A stretch of 20,535 nt of DNA from SYIM01 sp039800205 (GTDB lineage Bacteria > Pseudomonadota > Gammaproteobacteria > Burkholderiales > Burkholderiaceae_E), in the NCBI GenBank assembly GCA_039800205.1, contig JBDLRB010000072.1, positions 1 through 20,535 of the forward strand, given 5' to 3'. Below are positions 1 through 7,202 of this stretch, in pieces. The translations under genes were made by a program, and so were the position numbers. Each line of letters begins with the position of its first letter. The first letter of the stretch is position 1. Under the pieces are notes generated by a model. It did no database searches. It saw nothing but the letters and a program-made list of their open reading frames with translations, and had not been told where the DNA came from.

Positions 1-394
1 CCCCCGGATTGGCCGACGCCTCGAGCAGTTTCCAGGAGCGCTCGACGTATTCGTGGCTCCAGAGTGCGACGACCACACAGAAGGGGAGCAGAAAGATGAC
101 CACGCCGATCAGATCCAGCACGGCTTTTCGCCGGACGCTGCCCGGACGGTAATAGATGTCTACCCGGACATGCCCATCGGTCAGCAATGTGTAGCCGGCG
201 ACCGCCATGAACATCACGCCGTTGATCCAGACGTAGAGGTCCTGCATCCAGAGTTGCGTCGTGTCGAAGAAGTAGCGCTGAACCACGACAGTGAAACAGA
301 CTACGACGGCGGCCAGACTCAACCAGGCGAACGTGCGTCCGATGATCGTGTTGATCCAGCCCACGACGCTGATGAAAGTTGCCAGAATGCGCAT
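1..394 (-). CDS. dctQ: TRAP transporter small membrane subunit DctQ (partial, 3' end off the left edge)
   Basis: This is the small integral membrane subunit of a TRAP (tripartite ATP-independent periplasmic) transporter, which works with a large DctM permease and a periplasmic binding protein to take up organic acids using an ion gradient. I translated the minus strand by hand. It is open from the start codon to the window edge and shows hydrophobic helices around residues 9-40, 55-72 and 95-115. It also carries the DctQ-type segment DGHVRVDIYY between helices. About 131 residues are visible of a family that usually has 150-190, so the C-terminus is missing. Two in-frame ATGs exist, at 403 and 394. 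I chose 394 because a GGGGA lies 8 bases upstream of it, while nothing useful precedes 403. It follows the dctP gene on the same strand after about 130 bases, as expected for a TRAP operon. Confidence 0.85.
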   Translation of the reverse strand, partial: MRILATFISVVGWINTIIGRTFAWLSLAAVVVCFTVVVQRYFFDTTQLWMQDLYVWINGVMFMAVAGYTLLTDGHVRVDIYYRPGSVRRKAVLDLIGVVIFLLPFCVVVALWSHEYVERSWKLLEASANPG

Positions 395-513
395 GGTTCT
401 CATCCCCGGCCAGGCCGCGTCAAGGCAGGAATCTGCTGCGGCGAATGATGTGAGTGCGCGGACGGCGACCGCGCAGCCCGCTGGGACCGTAAAGCACGGC
501 TCAGGCGGGCTAC

Positions 514-533
514 GACGGGGCAAAGCCCCCGTC
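514..533 (-). other. GC-rich hairpin between dctP and dctQ
   Basis: The sequence GACGGGG, a six-base loop, then CCCCGTC forms a 7-bp stem. It overlaps the last bases of the dctP stop codon. On the minus-strand transcript no U-run follows, so it is a weak candidate for an intrinsic terminator. It fits better as an mRNA-stabilising or partially terminating structure that would leave more dctP than dctQM message. That role is inferred. Confidence 0.4.
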
Positions 534-1629
534 AGGCGATCTTGAAGAAGCGTTCGCGGGCGCGAATGAACGGCGAATCGGTGCCGTCGGTCCGGGTACG
601 CAGGAGATTGAGCGCCGAGACAAAGCTTTCGGCGGTCTTCTTGGCGAGCGGGTCGCTGCTGGAGCGCACCGCGGTCAGCACCTCGAGCGCTGCCTTGGCG
701 CCGGCCTGAAGAATCTCGTCGCTGAACTGGCGGACTTGTACGCCGTGCTTCTGAACCAGCGTGGCCAGTGCGCGCGGATCGTTCGCGTAGAAGTCGGACG
801 CCACCTGGTCATATTCGGCCTGGCACGCGGTGCGGACGATTTCCTGGAGGTCAGCGGGCAGAGCGCGGAACTTGGACTTGTTGACCACGGCTTCGGTCGC
901 AAGACCCGGCTCGATGAAGCTCGGGAAATAGTAGTTCTTGGCGATTTGATGGAAGCCCAGCGCGAGATCGTTGTAGGGCCCAACGAATTCCGCCGCATCC
1001 AGCGTGCCGGATTTGAGGGCCTGGAAGATCTCGCCGGCGGCAAGGTTGGTTACCGAGGCGCCGAGCTTCTGCCAGACCTGGCCGCCCAGTCCCGGGGTCC
1101 GGAAGCGCTTGCCCTTGATGTCCGCGACCGTCTTGATCTCGGTACGGAACCAGCCGCCCGCCTGGGTTCCGGTATCCCCCGACAGAAAGCCCTGCAGGCC
1201 GAATTTGTCGTAGATCTCGTCCCAGATCTGCTGTCCGCCAAGGAATCGCACCCAGGCGGCAAGCTCACGGGAGGTCATCCCGTACGGCACGCCGGTGAAG
1301 AAGGACAGGCCGACGTTCTTGTTCTGCCAGTAGTAAGCCGCGCCATGGCTCATTTCGGCGGTGCCATTGATCACGGCGTCAAGGGCCTGGAGCGGCGGCA
1401 CCAACTCGCCGCCTCCATACACGCGGATCGTCAGGCGCCCACCCGACATGGTGTTGATCCGGTTGGCGAGGTTTTGCGCACCGACGCCCAGGCCCGGAAA
1501 GCCCTTCGGCCAGGTGGTGGCCATGCGCCATTCGATCTTGTTTTGCGAGAGGGCGGGCGCGGCGACGACAGCGGCACCGGCGGCTGCGCCAGCGGTCAGT
1601 GATTTTTTCAGGACTGAACGACGATCCAT
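532..1629 (-). CDS. dctP: TRAP transporter solute-binding protein, DctP family (TakP-like)
   Basis: This is the periplasmic binding protein of the TRAP transporter, which captures an organic acid and delivers it to the DctQM membrane part. The N-terminus is a likely Tat signal: twin arginines at residues 3-4 in MDRRSVLKK, a hydrophobic alanine-rich stretch, and a probable cleavage site near residues 28/29 (ALS|Q). The mature part has the family pattern: GGELVPPLQ around 73-81, GGWFR at 158-162, and the arginine of KGKRFR (R177) at the position that normally pairs with a substrate carboxylate. The GGWFR and EFVGPYND segments resemble Rhodobacter TakP, an oxo-acid binder, so a 2-oxo acid or another monocarboxylate is a reasonable but unproven ligand. 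At 365 residues it has the family's full length. The start is firm because AGGAG lies 6 bases upstream of the ATG. Confidence 0.93.
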   Translation of the reverse strand: MDRRSVLKKSLTAGAAAGAAVVAAPALSQNKIEWRMATTWPKGFPGLGVGAQNLANRINTMSGGRLTIRVYGGGELVPPLQALDAVINGTAEMSHGAAYYWQNKNVGLSFFTGVPYGMTSRELAAWVRFLGGQQIWDEIYDKFGLQGFLSGDTGTQAGGWFRTEIKTVADIKGKRFRTPGLGGQVWQKLGASVTNLAAGEIFQALKSGTLDAAEFVGPYNDLALGFHQIAKNYYFPSFIEPGLATEAVVNKSKFRALPADLQEIVRTACQAEYDQVASDFYANDPRALATLVQKHGVQVRQFSDEILQAGAKAALEVLTAVRSSSDPLAKKTAESFVSALNLLRTRTDGTDSPFIRARERFFKIA

Positions 1630-1635
1630 GTGGGT

Positions 1636-1640
1636 CTCCT
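1636..1640 (-). promoter_or_regulatory. Ribosome binding site of dctP
   Basis: A perfect AGGAG (read on the minus strand) lies 6 bases before the dctP ATG. It is one of the strongest ribosome binding sites in the window and fits a highly made periplasmic protein. Confidence 0.75.
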
Positions 1641-1769
1641 GGGAACGGGTCAGCAGGCTGACAAAAAAAGGGTGTATTTGTACTTCAAGCGAGCGAGTGT
1701 AGCGCGCTCGTTTCGATCACGCTGGATTTTCCAGTATCAGAGCCAAGGCTAAATGCGGTCGAAGGGCCC

Positions 1770-3176
1770 TCAGCCCGCCTGCCGTCCAAGCCGCTCGCGG
1801 GTGGCTGCGATCGCGAGACGGACCTGTTCGGGCGCAGTCCCGCCGGGATGACGGCGGGATTCCAGTGAGCCTTCGAGCGTGAGTACCCTGAGCACGTCCG
1901 AGCCGATCAGGGGACTGAAGGTCCGGAGCGCGTCGACGCCCAGATCGGCCAGGTCACAGCCTTTCTCAGACGCCACCCGTACGGCGCGAGCGACCACCTC
2001 ATGGGCATCCCGGAATGCGAGGCCTTTCCTGACCAGGTAGTCGGCGAGGTCGGTGGCGGTTGAAAAGCCTTCTGCGGCGGCGGTTCGCATCCGGTCCGCG
2101 CGAACCCGGATGCCTGCTGCCAGGTCAACGAAGATTCTGAGTGTCTGAAGAAGGGTGTCCGCCGTATCGAAGAGGGGCTCCTTGTCCTCCTGGTTGTCCT
2201 TGTTGTAAGCCAGCGGCTGGGCTTTCATAAGCGTGAGCAGCGACATCAGGCTGCCAAAGACTCGCCCGGTTTTGCCACGTGCGAGCTCCGGCACGTCAGG
2301 GTTCTTTTTCTGCGGCATGATCGACGAGCCCGTGCAGAACCGGTCGGCCAGATCGATGAAGCCGACCCGTGGGGACATCCAGATGATCAGTTCTTCGGAC
2401 AGGCGCGAGATGTGAATCATCGTCAGGCTGGCGGCCGCACAGAATTCGATTGCGAAATCGCGATCGGATACGGCATCGAGTGAATTGGCGCACAAGCCCT
2501 CAAAGCCCAGCGCGCGCGCGACTGCGTCCCGATCGATCGGGTAAGAGGTGCCCGCTAGAGCGGCAGCACCCAGGGGCAGGCGATTCACCCGCTTGCGACC
2601 GTCGACGAAGCGTTCGTGATCGCGCGCAAACATCTCAACGTAGGCCAGCAGATGATGGCCGAAGGTGACGGGCTGCGCGACCTGGAGGTGCGTAAACCCA
2701 GGCATGACGGTTGCCGCGTGCTGGTCGGCCAGATCGGTCAGCGAATGCTGGATCGCGATGAGCGCAGCCAGGACCTGATCGATGATGTCGCGCAGCCAGA
2801 GACGGATGTCGGTGGCCACCTGGTCGTTGCGCGAGCGGGCGGTGTGCAGGCGCTTGCCCGGTTCGCCGATCAACTCGGTGAGCCGGCGCTCGATATTCAG
2901 GTGGACATCTTCGAGATCAACCGACCAGGTAAAGCGGCCGGCCTCGATCTCGGCCAGAATCTGGCGCATGCCCTGCTGGATGGCTTCGAGGTCGCCCGCA
3001 CTGATGATGCCCGCCTGGGCGAGCATCGAAGCGTGCGCCAGGGAACCCTGGATGTCAGCGTGAGCCAGACGCTGATCGAAGTCGACCGACGCCGTGTAAC
3101 GCTTGACCAACTCGGAAACGGGTTCGGAAAAACGGCCGGACCAAGCGGTTGTTTTCTGGGCGAGTTGATCTGTCAT
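1770..3176 (-). CDS. argH: Argininosuccinate lyase
   Basis: ArgH splits argininosuccinate into arginine and fumarate, the last step of arginine synthesis, in the cytoplasm. The protein (468 residues, normal for the family) begins with the typical TTAWSGRFSEP segment. It has SVDLEDVHLNIERRL and GKRLHTARSRNDQVATD in the first third, THLQVAQPVTFGHH in the middle, and the fumarate lyase signature GSSIMPQKKNP near residues 283-293, which holds the catalytic serine loop. An in-frame TTG at 3191 would add five residues. I prefer the ATG at 3176 because a TATAAT box at 3202-3207 would start transcription almost on top of that TTG. No strong ribosome binding site is visible for either start. The gene is divergent from the algR-hem run, the same neighbourhood as in Pseudomonas. 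Confidence 0.97.
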   Translation of the reverse strand: MTDQLAQKTTAWSGRFSEPVSELVKRYTASVDFDQRLAHADIQGSLAHASMLAQAGIISAGDLEAIQQGMRQILAEIEAGRFTWSVDLEDVHLNIERRLTELIGEPGKRLHTARSRNDQVATDIRLWLRDIIDQVLAALIAIQHSLTDLADQHAATVMPGFTHLQVAQPVTFGHHLLAYVEMFARDHERFVDGRKRVNRLPLGAAALAGTSYPIDRDAVARALGFEGLCANSLDAVSDRDFAIEFCAAASLTMIHISRLSEELIIWMSPRVGFIDLADRFCTGSSIMPQKKNPDVPELARGKTGRVFGSLMSLLTLMKAQPLAYNKDNQEDKEPLFDTADTLLQTLRIFVDLAAGIRVRADRMRTAAAEGFSTATDLADYLVRKGLAFRDAHEVVARAVRVASEKGCDLADLGVDALRTFSPLIGSDVLRVLTLEGSLESRRHPGGTAPEQVRLAIAATRERLGRQAG

Positions 3177-3201
3177 AATCGAGTGACACAAAAAAGAACG
3201 G

Positions 3202-3207
3202 ATTATA
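3202..3207 (-). promoter_or_regulatory. Candidate -10 box of the argH promoter
   Basis: On the minus strand this reads TATAAT, a perfect sigma-70 -10 hexamer, 26 bases before the argH ATG. No convincing -35 hexamer is found 16-18 bases further upstream, so the site rests on the -10 box and its position. Transcription would begin near 3195 and leave a leader of about 20 bases. Confidence 0.5.
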
Positions 3208-3346
3208 AGGGGGGCGCTGATGCGGGCTCGTTCCAGGCTCGGAGTGCGGCACTTCGCTGCAAGGCGTCAGGTGGGGTCAGTCGATCCGGCAGTCATTCGT
3301 TGAGCTGGGCGGGGCCCTTGGTCACCCCTACGCGAAGCTCAGCGAT

Positions 3347-4162
3347 ATGCAGAACGGTCATTCCATCCTGATTGTGGACAACGAGATTGCAGGCCGCACG
3401 CAGCTGCGGCGCGCGCTGGATGCCCTGAACGGTAGCTACCCGCATCGCGTACTGGACGAAGTCAGCGATGCGAAAGCGGCCATGTCGCGGATTGACCAGT
3501 TGCATCCGGAGGTCCTGCTGGTCGACGCGGTCCTGCCCGGCATGAACGGGATCGAACTGGTGCGGCAACTCGCACCGGAGCGCGCGGCGGCTGGATCCGT
3601 GCCGCCTCCGGCGGTCATATTCGTCAGTGGCAGCTCACGCTATGCGGTGGATGCATTTGCCGTCAACGCCGTCGATTATCTGCTGAAGCCTGTCGAGAGC
3701 GCGCGGCTCCTTCAGGCGCTCAAGCGGGTCGATCAGGCACAGGCCCCGGGGGCTTCACCCCTGCCCGCCCTGCACCTGCCCGAGCTGGCCGATCAGGAGC
3801 CGCCCAGGACTGCGCGACGTCACTTTGCCGTCCACGAGCGGGGGCGCCTGATGCTGGTGCCGGTCGAGCAGGTGATTTATCTGAAAGCTGAGCTGAAATA
3901 CGTCACCCTTCGCACTCGTCAGCGGGAGTTTCTGATCGAGGATTCGCTCAGTTCCCTCGAGGCGGAATTCGGCGGGCATTTCGTGCGAGTGCATCGGAAT
4001 GCCCTGGTCGCGCGGTCCTCGATTGCCGGGTTCGAGCGGGTGGCGTCGACCACCCCGGGCGATGCGGGTGAACCGCGCTGGCAGGTGGTGTTGCGAGATG
4101 TTCCTGAACGACTGCCCGTTAGCCGACGGCAGTGGTCCTCATTACGTACCTTGATTGGATAG
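3347..4162 (+). CDS. algR: LytTR-family response regulator, AlgR type
   Basis: This is a two-component DNA-binding response regulator. Residues 5-125 form a receiver domain: phospho-acceptor D60 in LLVDAVLPGMNG, switch serine S94, and lysine K114 in YLLKPV. Residues about 160-270 form a LytTR DNA-binding domain with KYVTLRT, FVRVHRNALVAR and a C-terminal LPVSRRQW segment, closely like Pseudomonas AlgR. The acidic pocket reads VDNE (D11, N12, E13) where most family members have VDDE, so one magnesium-binding acid is replaced by asparagine. In Pseudomonas the order is argH, algZ/fimS kinase, algR, hemC. Here the kinase gene is absent, with only 170 bases between the argH and algR starts. The hemC ATG follows the stop codon after two bases, so the regulator heads the haem operon and may control it. 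The ribosome binding site is weak. The family call is firm; an AlgR-like role is inferred. Confidence 0.9.
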   Translation: MQNGHSILIVDNEIAGRTQLRRALDALNGSYPHRVLDEVSDAKAAMSRIDQLHPEVLLVDAVLPGMNGIELVRQLAPERAAAGSVPPPAVIFVSGSSRYAVDAFAVNAVDYLLKPVESARLLQALKRVDQAQAPGASPLPALHLPELADQEPPRTARRHFAVHERGRLMLVPVEQVIYLKAELKYVTLRTRQREFLIEDSLSSLEAEFGGHFVRVHRNALVARSSIAGFERVASTTPGDAGEPRWQVVLRDVPERLPVSRRQWSSLRTLIG

Positions 4163-4164
4163 CC

Positions 4165-5121
4165 ATGACCCCTGGACCCTCATCGACCGATTCTCCCGAA
4201 CGTCTTGTCATCGCCTCGCGCCAGAGCCAGCTCGCACTCTGGCAAGCCGAGCACGTCAAGGCGAAACTGAACGCGCTCTATCCCGCCTGCCAGATTGACA
4301 TTCTCGGGATGACCACCGAGGGCGATCGCATTCTGGATCGGCCGTTGGCCTCGATCGGGGGCAAGGGGCTGTTCGTGAAGGAACTGGAGGTGGCGCTGCT
4401 TGAGCGCCGGGCCGATCTCGCCGTCCATTCGCTCAAGGACGTGCCCATGGAACTCGGTGACGAATTCGCGTTGCCGGTCATCATGCGACGCGAGGACCCC
4501 CGCGATGCCTTCGTTTCGTCGACCTATGCGTCCCTGGAGCATCTTCCAGAGGGAGCGCGTGTGGGGACCTCCAGCCTCCGGCGCGCTTCACAGGTACGCC
4601 ACAAGTTTCCCCAACTGCAGGTGCTGCCGCTTCGTGGCAATGTGAATACCCGGCTTGCCAAACTCGATGCGGGCGACTACGACGCCATCATTCTCGCGGC
4701 TGCCGGGCTCAAGCGACTGGGCTTGGGCGATCGCATCCGGGCCTTGATCCCAATCGACTGGAGTCTGCCTGCAGCGGGGCAGGGCGCGCTGGGGATCGAG
4801 ACTCTGGCCGGCCGTCCGGATCTGGTCCGGTGGCTGATGCCCCTGGCCGACTCGGGCACCCACATTGAAGTGTCTGCCGAGCGGATGGTGGCTCGGAGGC
4901 TGGGCGGGAACTGTCGCATGCCCCTTGCGGCCTACTGCATCACAGAAGCCGATGGTCGTCTGCGTCTGCGTGCCCGGGTCGGCGCCGAGGACGGCAGTGC
5001 CCTCTGCCAGACCGATCTGTTCTCCGGAGCGGTGAGCGTGTCGGCCGCAGAGGCGGTGGGCGTCCAGGCGGCTCAGGCCTTGCTCGACCAGGGGGCTGGC
5101 CGGTGGCTCGGGTCGTCCTGA
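4165..5121 (+). CDS. hemC: Porphobilinogen deaminase (hydroxymethylbilane synthase)
   Basis: HemC joins four porphobilinogen molecules into hydroxymethylbilane, an early step of haem and sirohaem synthesis, in the cytoplasm. The 318-residue protein opens with RLVIASRQSQLALWQAEHV. It carries the catalytic aspartate D92 in HSLKDVPME, the substrate-binding arginines in GTSSLRRASQ and LRGNVNTRLAKL, and the cysteine that anchors the dipyrromethane cofactor, C250 in GGNCRMPL. An in-frame GTG at 4132 would start inside algR. I chose the ATG at 4165, two bases after the algR stop, because it gives the usual family length and suggests coupled translation. Its 3' end overlaps hemD by 19 bases. Confidence 0.97.
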   Translation: MTPGPSSTDSPERLVIASRQSQLALWQAEHVKAKLNALYPACQIDILGMTTEGDRILDRPLASIGGKGLFVKELEVALLERRADLAVHSLKDVPMELGDEFALPVIMRREDPRDAFVSSTYASLEHLPEGARVGTSSLRRASQVRHKFPQLQVLPLRGNVNTRLAKLDAGDYDAIILAAAGLKRLGLGDRIRALIPIDWSLPAAGQGALGIETLAGRPDLVRWLMPLADSGTHIEVSAERMVARRLGGNCRMPLAAYCITEADGRLRLRARVGAEDGSALCQTDLFSGAVSVSAAEAVGVQAAQALLDQGAGRWLGSS

Positions 5122-5852
5122 CCCAGCCACAGCCGCGACTGGCGGGCCTCGCTCGCGCGCTCAGGGCACGCGGTCACGAGGTCGCCGAGTGTCCGTTCAG
5201 TCGCCTGGAGCCGCTCGAGGTCCCAGGGTTGGTCGAGCGAATCGGGTCAGTGGACTGGGTCATCGCGGTCAGCCCCGCAGCCATCGGTTTTCTATTCGAC
5301 GCGCTGTGCGATGACTGGTCGTCTGCGGCCGGACTGGCTCTGGTTGGTCCCGGTTCCCAGCGGGCGCTCGAGGCTCGCGCCCTGAAGCGGGCGCCACCGC
5401 GGATCGTTGTCCCGGATCAGGCCCCGTGGGATGCATCAGCCCTGCTGCGACGGCGGCCCTTTGCTGCGCCGGCGGGGCTGCGGTGCTTGGTCGTGCGCGG
5501 TGAGGACGGTCGTGAAGACTGGATCCACAGCTTGCGCAGCGCGGGGGCCGCCGTCGAGGTCGCGTCCCTCTATCGCAGCGCGACGATGCGTCCGGCCGAC
5601 GATCAGGTCCAGTTGCTGCAGGCCTGGATGAGGGACGGTCATCGCGTGCACTGGCTGTTCACCCAGACATCGACGCTGCAGCACAGTCTGGACCTGCTCG
5701 GGGGAGCCCTCCCGGATGGGTGCGGCCGATCCGATCATGCCTGGGTCATTCACCCACGGATTGCTGAAGCGGCTGCACGGTTAGGGTTCGCGTCGGTGCG
5801 GGTGATCGAGCCGGGTCCCGAAGCCCTCGCTGCCGCGTTAGAATCTGCCTGA
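5103..5852 (+). CDS. hemD: Uroporphyrinogen-III synthase
   Basis: HemD closes and inverts the last ring of hydroxymethylbilane to give uroporphyrinogen III. The family is poorly conserved, but this protein (249 residues, normal length) has the expected opening VVLTQPQPRLAGLARALRARGHEV, the SPAAIGFLF segment, a central VRGEDGREDW motif, and VASLYR before the second half. It starts with GTG inside the hemC coding region (19-base overlap), so translation is probably coupled. In many Burkholderiales hemD is fused to hemX. Here the two are separate, in different frames and 77 bases apart. Confidence 0.92.
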   Translation: MARVVLTQPQPRLAGLARALRARGHEVAECPFSRLEPLEVPGLVERIGSVDWVIAVSPAAIGFLFDALCDDWSSAAGLALVGPGSQRALEARALKRAPPRIVVPDQAPWDASALLRRRPFAAPAGLRCLVVRGEDGREDWIHSLRSAGAAVEVASLYRSATMRPADDQVQLLQAWMRDGHRVHWLFTQTSTLQHSLDLLGGALPDGCGRSDHAWVIHPRIAEAAARLGFASVRVIEPGPEALAAALESA

Positions 5853-5929
5853 GCGACGACACGGTCGGGTCCGCCCGTTCAGAGCGAATGCTCGCCCGTG
5901 GTTCATCCACACCCTGACGAGGTCCTTCA

Positions 5930-7150
5930 TTGGCCGAGCCTCAATCCCCCCCAGACTCCGGCAAGGCACCTGCCGGTTTGCCGTCGGGCGCTTCCCTCGA
6001 GCGGGATCCGGACCGCGTTCGGGCGGTCGACCCGGTCGCAGCAGCGCCCGCTGACGAATCGGCCGGACCCGGCTCGGCAAAGTCGTCCCCAGGGGCTGCC
6101 CCGGCGACCGGGCGCCGCTCACAGTGGCCCGTGTGGCTGTCGGCTGGAGCGGCGGGGCTGGCCGTCCTCGCCCTGGTCTGGACCGGTCTGTCCAGCCAGA
6201 AGGTGCGCGATCTGAGCAGTGGTGTGGCGACCCGCCTGGATGGCGCCGATCGCAGGGTGGGCGAAGCCGATTCTTCCCTGAAACGAACCGAAGCGCAGTT
6301 GCGCGACCTGCAGCAGCGCCAGAGTGCGATCGATACGCGAATCGCAGAGGCGCAGACGCTCTACACCCAGGTTGAAAAGCTCTATCGCGGCCTGATCCAG
6401 GAATCGGCCGATGCCTTGCTCGCCGAGACTGAATCAACGCTGATGCTCGCTTCTCAGCAACTGGCGCTTGGGGTGGATCCCCGTGGGGCCCTGATTGCTC
6501 TCGAACAGGTGGACCAACGTCTGGCGCGGCAAAACGATGCCACGCTCGCGCCCCTTCGTCGCTCGCTTGCAGCCGATATCGAGCGTTTGCGGGCCTATCC
6601 CGCCTCCGAAGCGGCCACCATTGCGACCCGAATTGACGTGATGCTTGCGCAACTGGACCAGTGGCCCTTGACGGCAGGCTTGCCCCGTCGCGAACGTGAC
6701 CCCGCATCTGCGAGCCCTGCGTCGGGTTCGAGCCGACCGCCCTCGGCCGTTGCGCCTCAGCCACCGCGGCCTGAGGGCTCGTCGTTTCCGTGGGTCAGAG
6801 GGCTGGTCGATGACTTGCAGGGTCTCATTCGCGTACGACGTGTCGATCACCCCGAGTCCTTGCTGATCGCACCCGACCAGGCGTATTTTCTTCGCGAGAA
6901 CCTGCGGCTGATGCTGCTCAACGCCCGCATTGCCTTGCTCTCCCGGAACGAGGTTCTCTTTCGCTCGGACCTCGAGCGGGTGATCGACGGACTAGGGCGC
7001 TATTTCGATACGGACAATCGTTCGGTAGCGCAGGCGCTGATGCAGTTACGTCAGCTACGGGCCTCCAGACTGGTGGTCGATGCACCCTTACCTTCCGAGA
7101 GTCTGGCCGCGGTGAGAGCCGCCCGGACCAGCCGGGCCGCGCGGGACTGA
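5930..7150 (+). CDS. hemX: HemX-family membrane protein
   Basis: This is a HemX homologue, often labelled uroporphyrin-III C-methyltransferase although it lacks methyltransferase motifs. Its biochemical role is not settled. Layout of the 406 residues: a disordered Pro/Ala/Gly-rich cytoplasmic tail (1-63), one membrane helix (about 67-87), a coiled coil (about 95-155), and the conserved HemX block with ADALLAETESTLMLASQQLALG near 160-181. A Pro/Ser-rich linker follows (253-287), then a conserved end part with YFLRENLRLMLLNARIALLSRN. The start is TTG, supported by GAGG 7 bases upstream and the absence of a better start before the conserved region. It lies between hemD and hemY, as usual. A 308-codon minus-strand reading frame over it is a shadow. 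Confidence 0.87.
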   Translation: MAEPQSPPDSGKAPAGLPSGASLERDPDRVRAVDPVAAAPADESAGPGSAKSSPGAAPATGRRSQWPVWLSAGAAGLAVLALVWTGLSSQKVRDLSSGVATRLDGADRRVGEADSSLKRTEAQLRDLQQRQSAIDTRIAEAQTLYTQVEKLYRGLIQESADALLAETESTLMLASQQLALGVDPRGALIALEQVDQRLARQNDATLAPLRRSLAADIERLRAYPASEAATIATRIDVMLAQLDQWPLTAGLPRRERDPASASPASGSSRPPSAVAPQPPRPEGSSFPWVRGLVDDLQGLIRVRRVDHPESLLIAPDQAYFLRENLRLMLLNARIALLSRNEVLFRSDLERVIDGLGRYFDTDNRSVAQALMQLRQLRASRLVVDAPLPSESLAAVRAARTSRAARD

Positions 7151-7202
7151 GCGTGCACATGCTTTCATTGTCCGGGCGAGGCCCGATGACCCGGGGATGC
7201 CC

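Noticed and set aside
736..1602. 288-codon plus-strand reading frame over dctP
   Set aside because: It is antisense to a clear TRAP binding protein and has no family resemblance, so it is a shadow produced by G/C third positions.
1690..1710. Hairpin CGAGCG / CGCTCG between argH and dctP
   Set aside because: The stem is only 6 bp with a nine-base loop and no U-run on either strand, so it is too weak to call a terminator.
1722..1734. Small hairpin CTGGA-TTT-TCCAG downstream of argH
   Set aside because: The 5-bp stem has a three-base loop and no U-tract after it on the argH transcript, so it probably arose by chance.
2616..3371. 251-codon plus-strand reading frame over argH reaching into algR
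   Set aside because: It is antisense to argH and overlaps algR out of frame, with no recognisable domain.
5838..6764. 308-codon minus-strand reading frame over hemX
   Set aside because: It is extremely rich in Arg, Pro and Gly, has no recognisable motif, and lies opposite a well-supported hemX. Such open antisense frames are common in GC-rich DNA.
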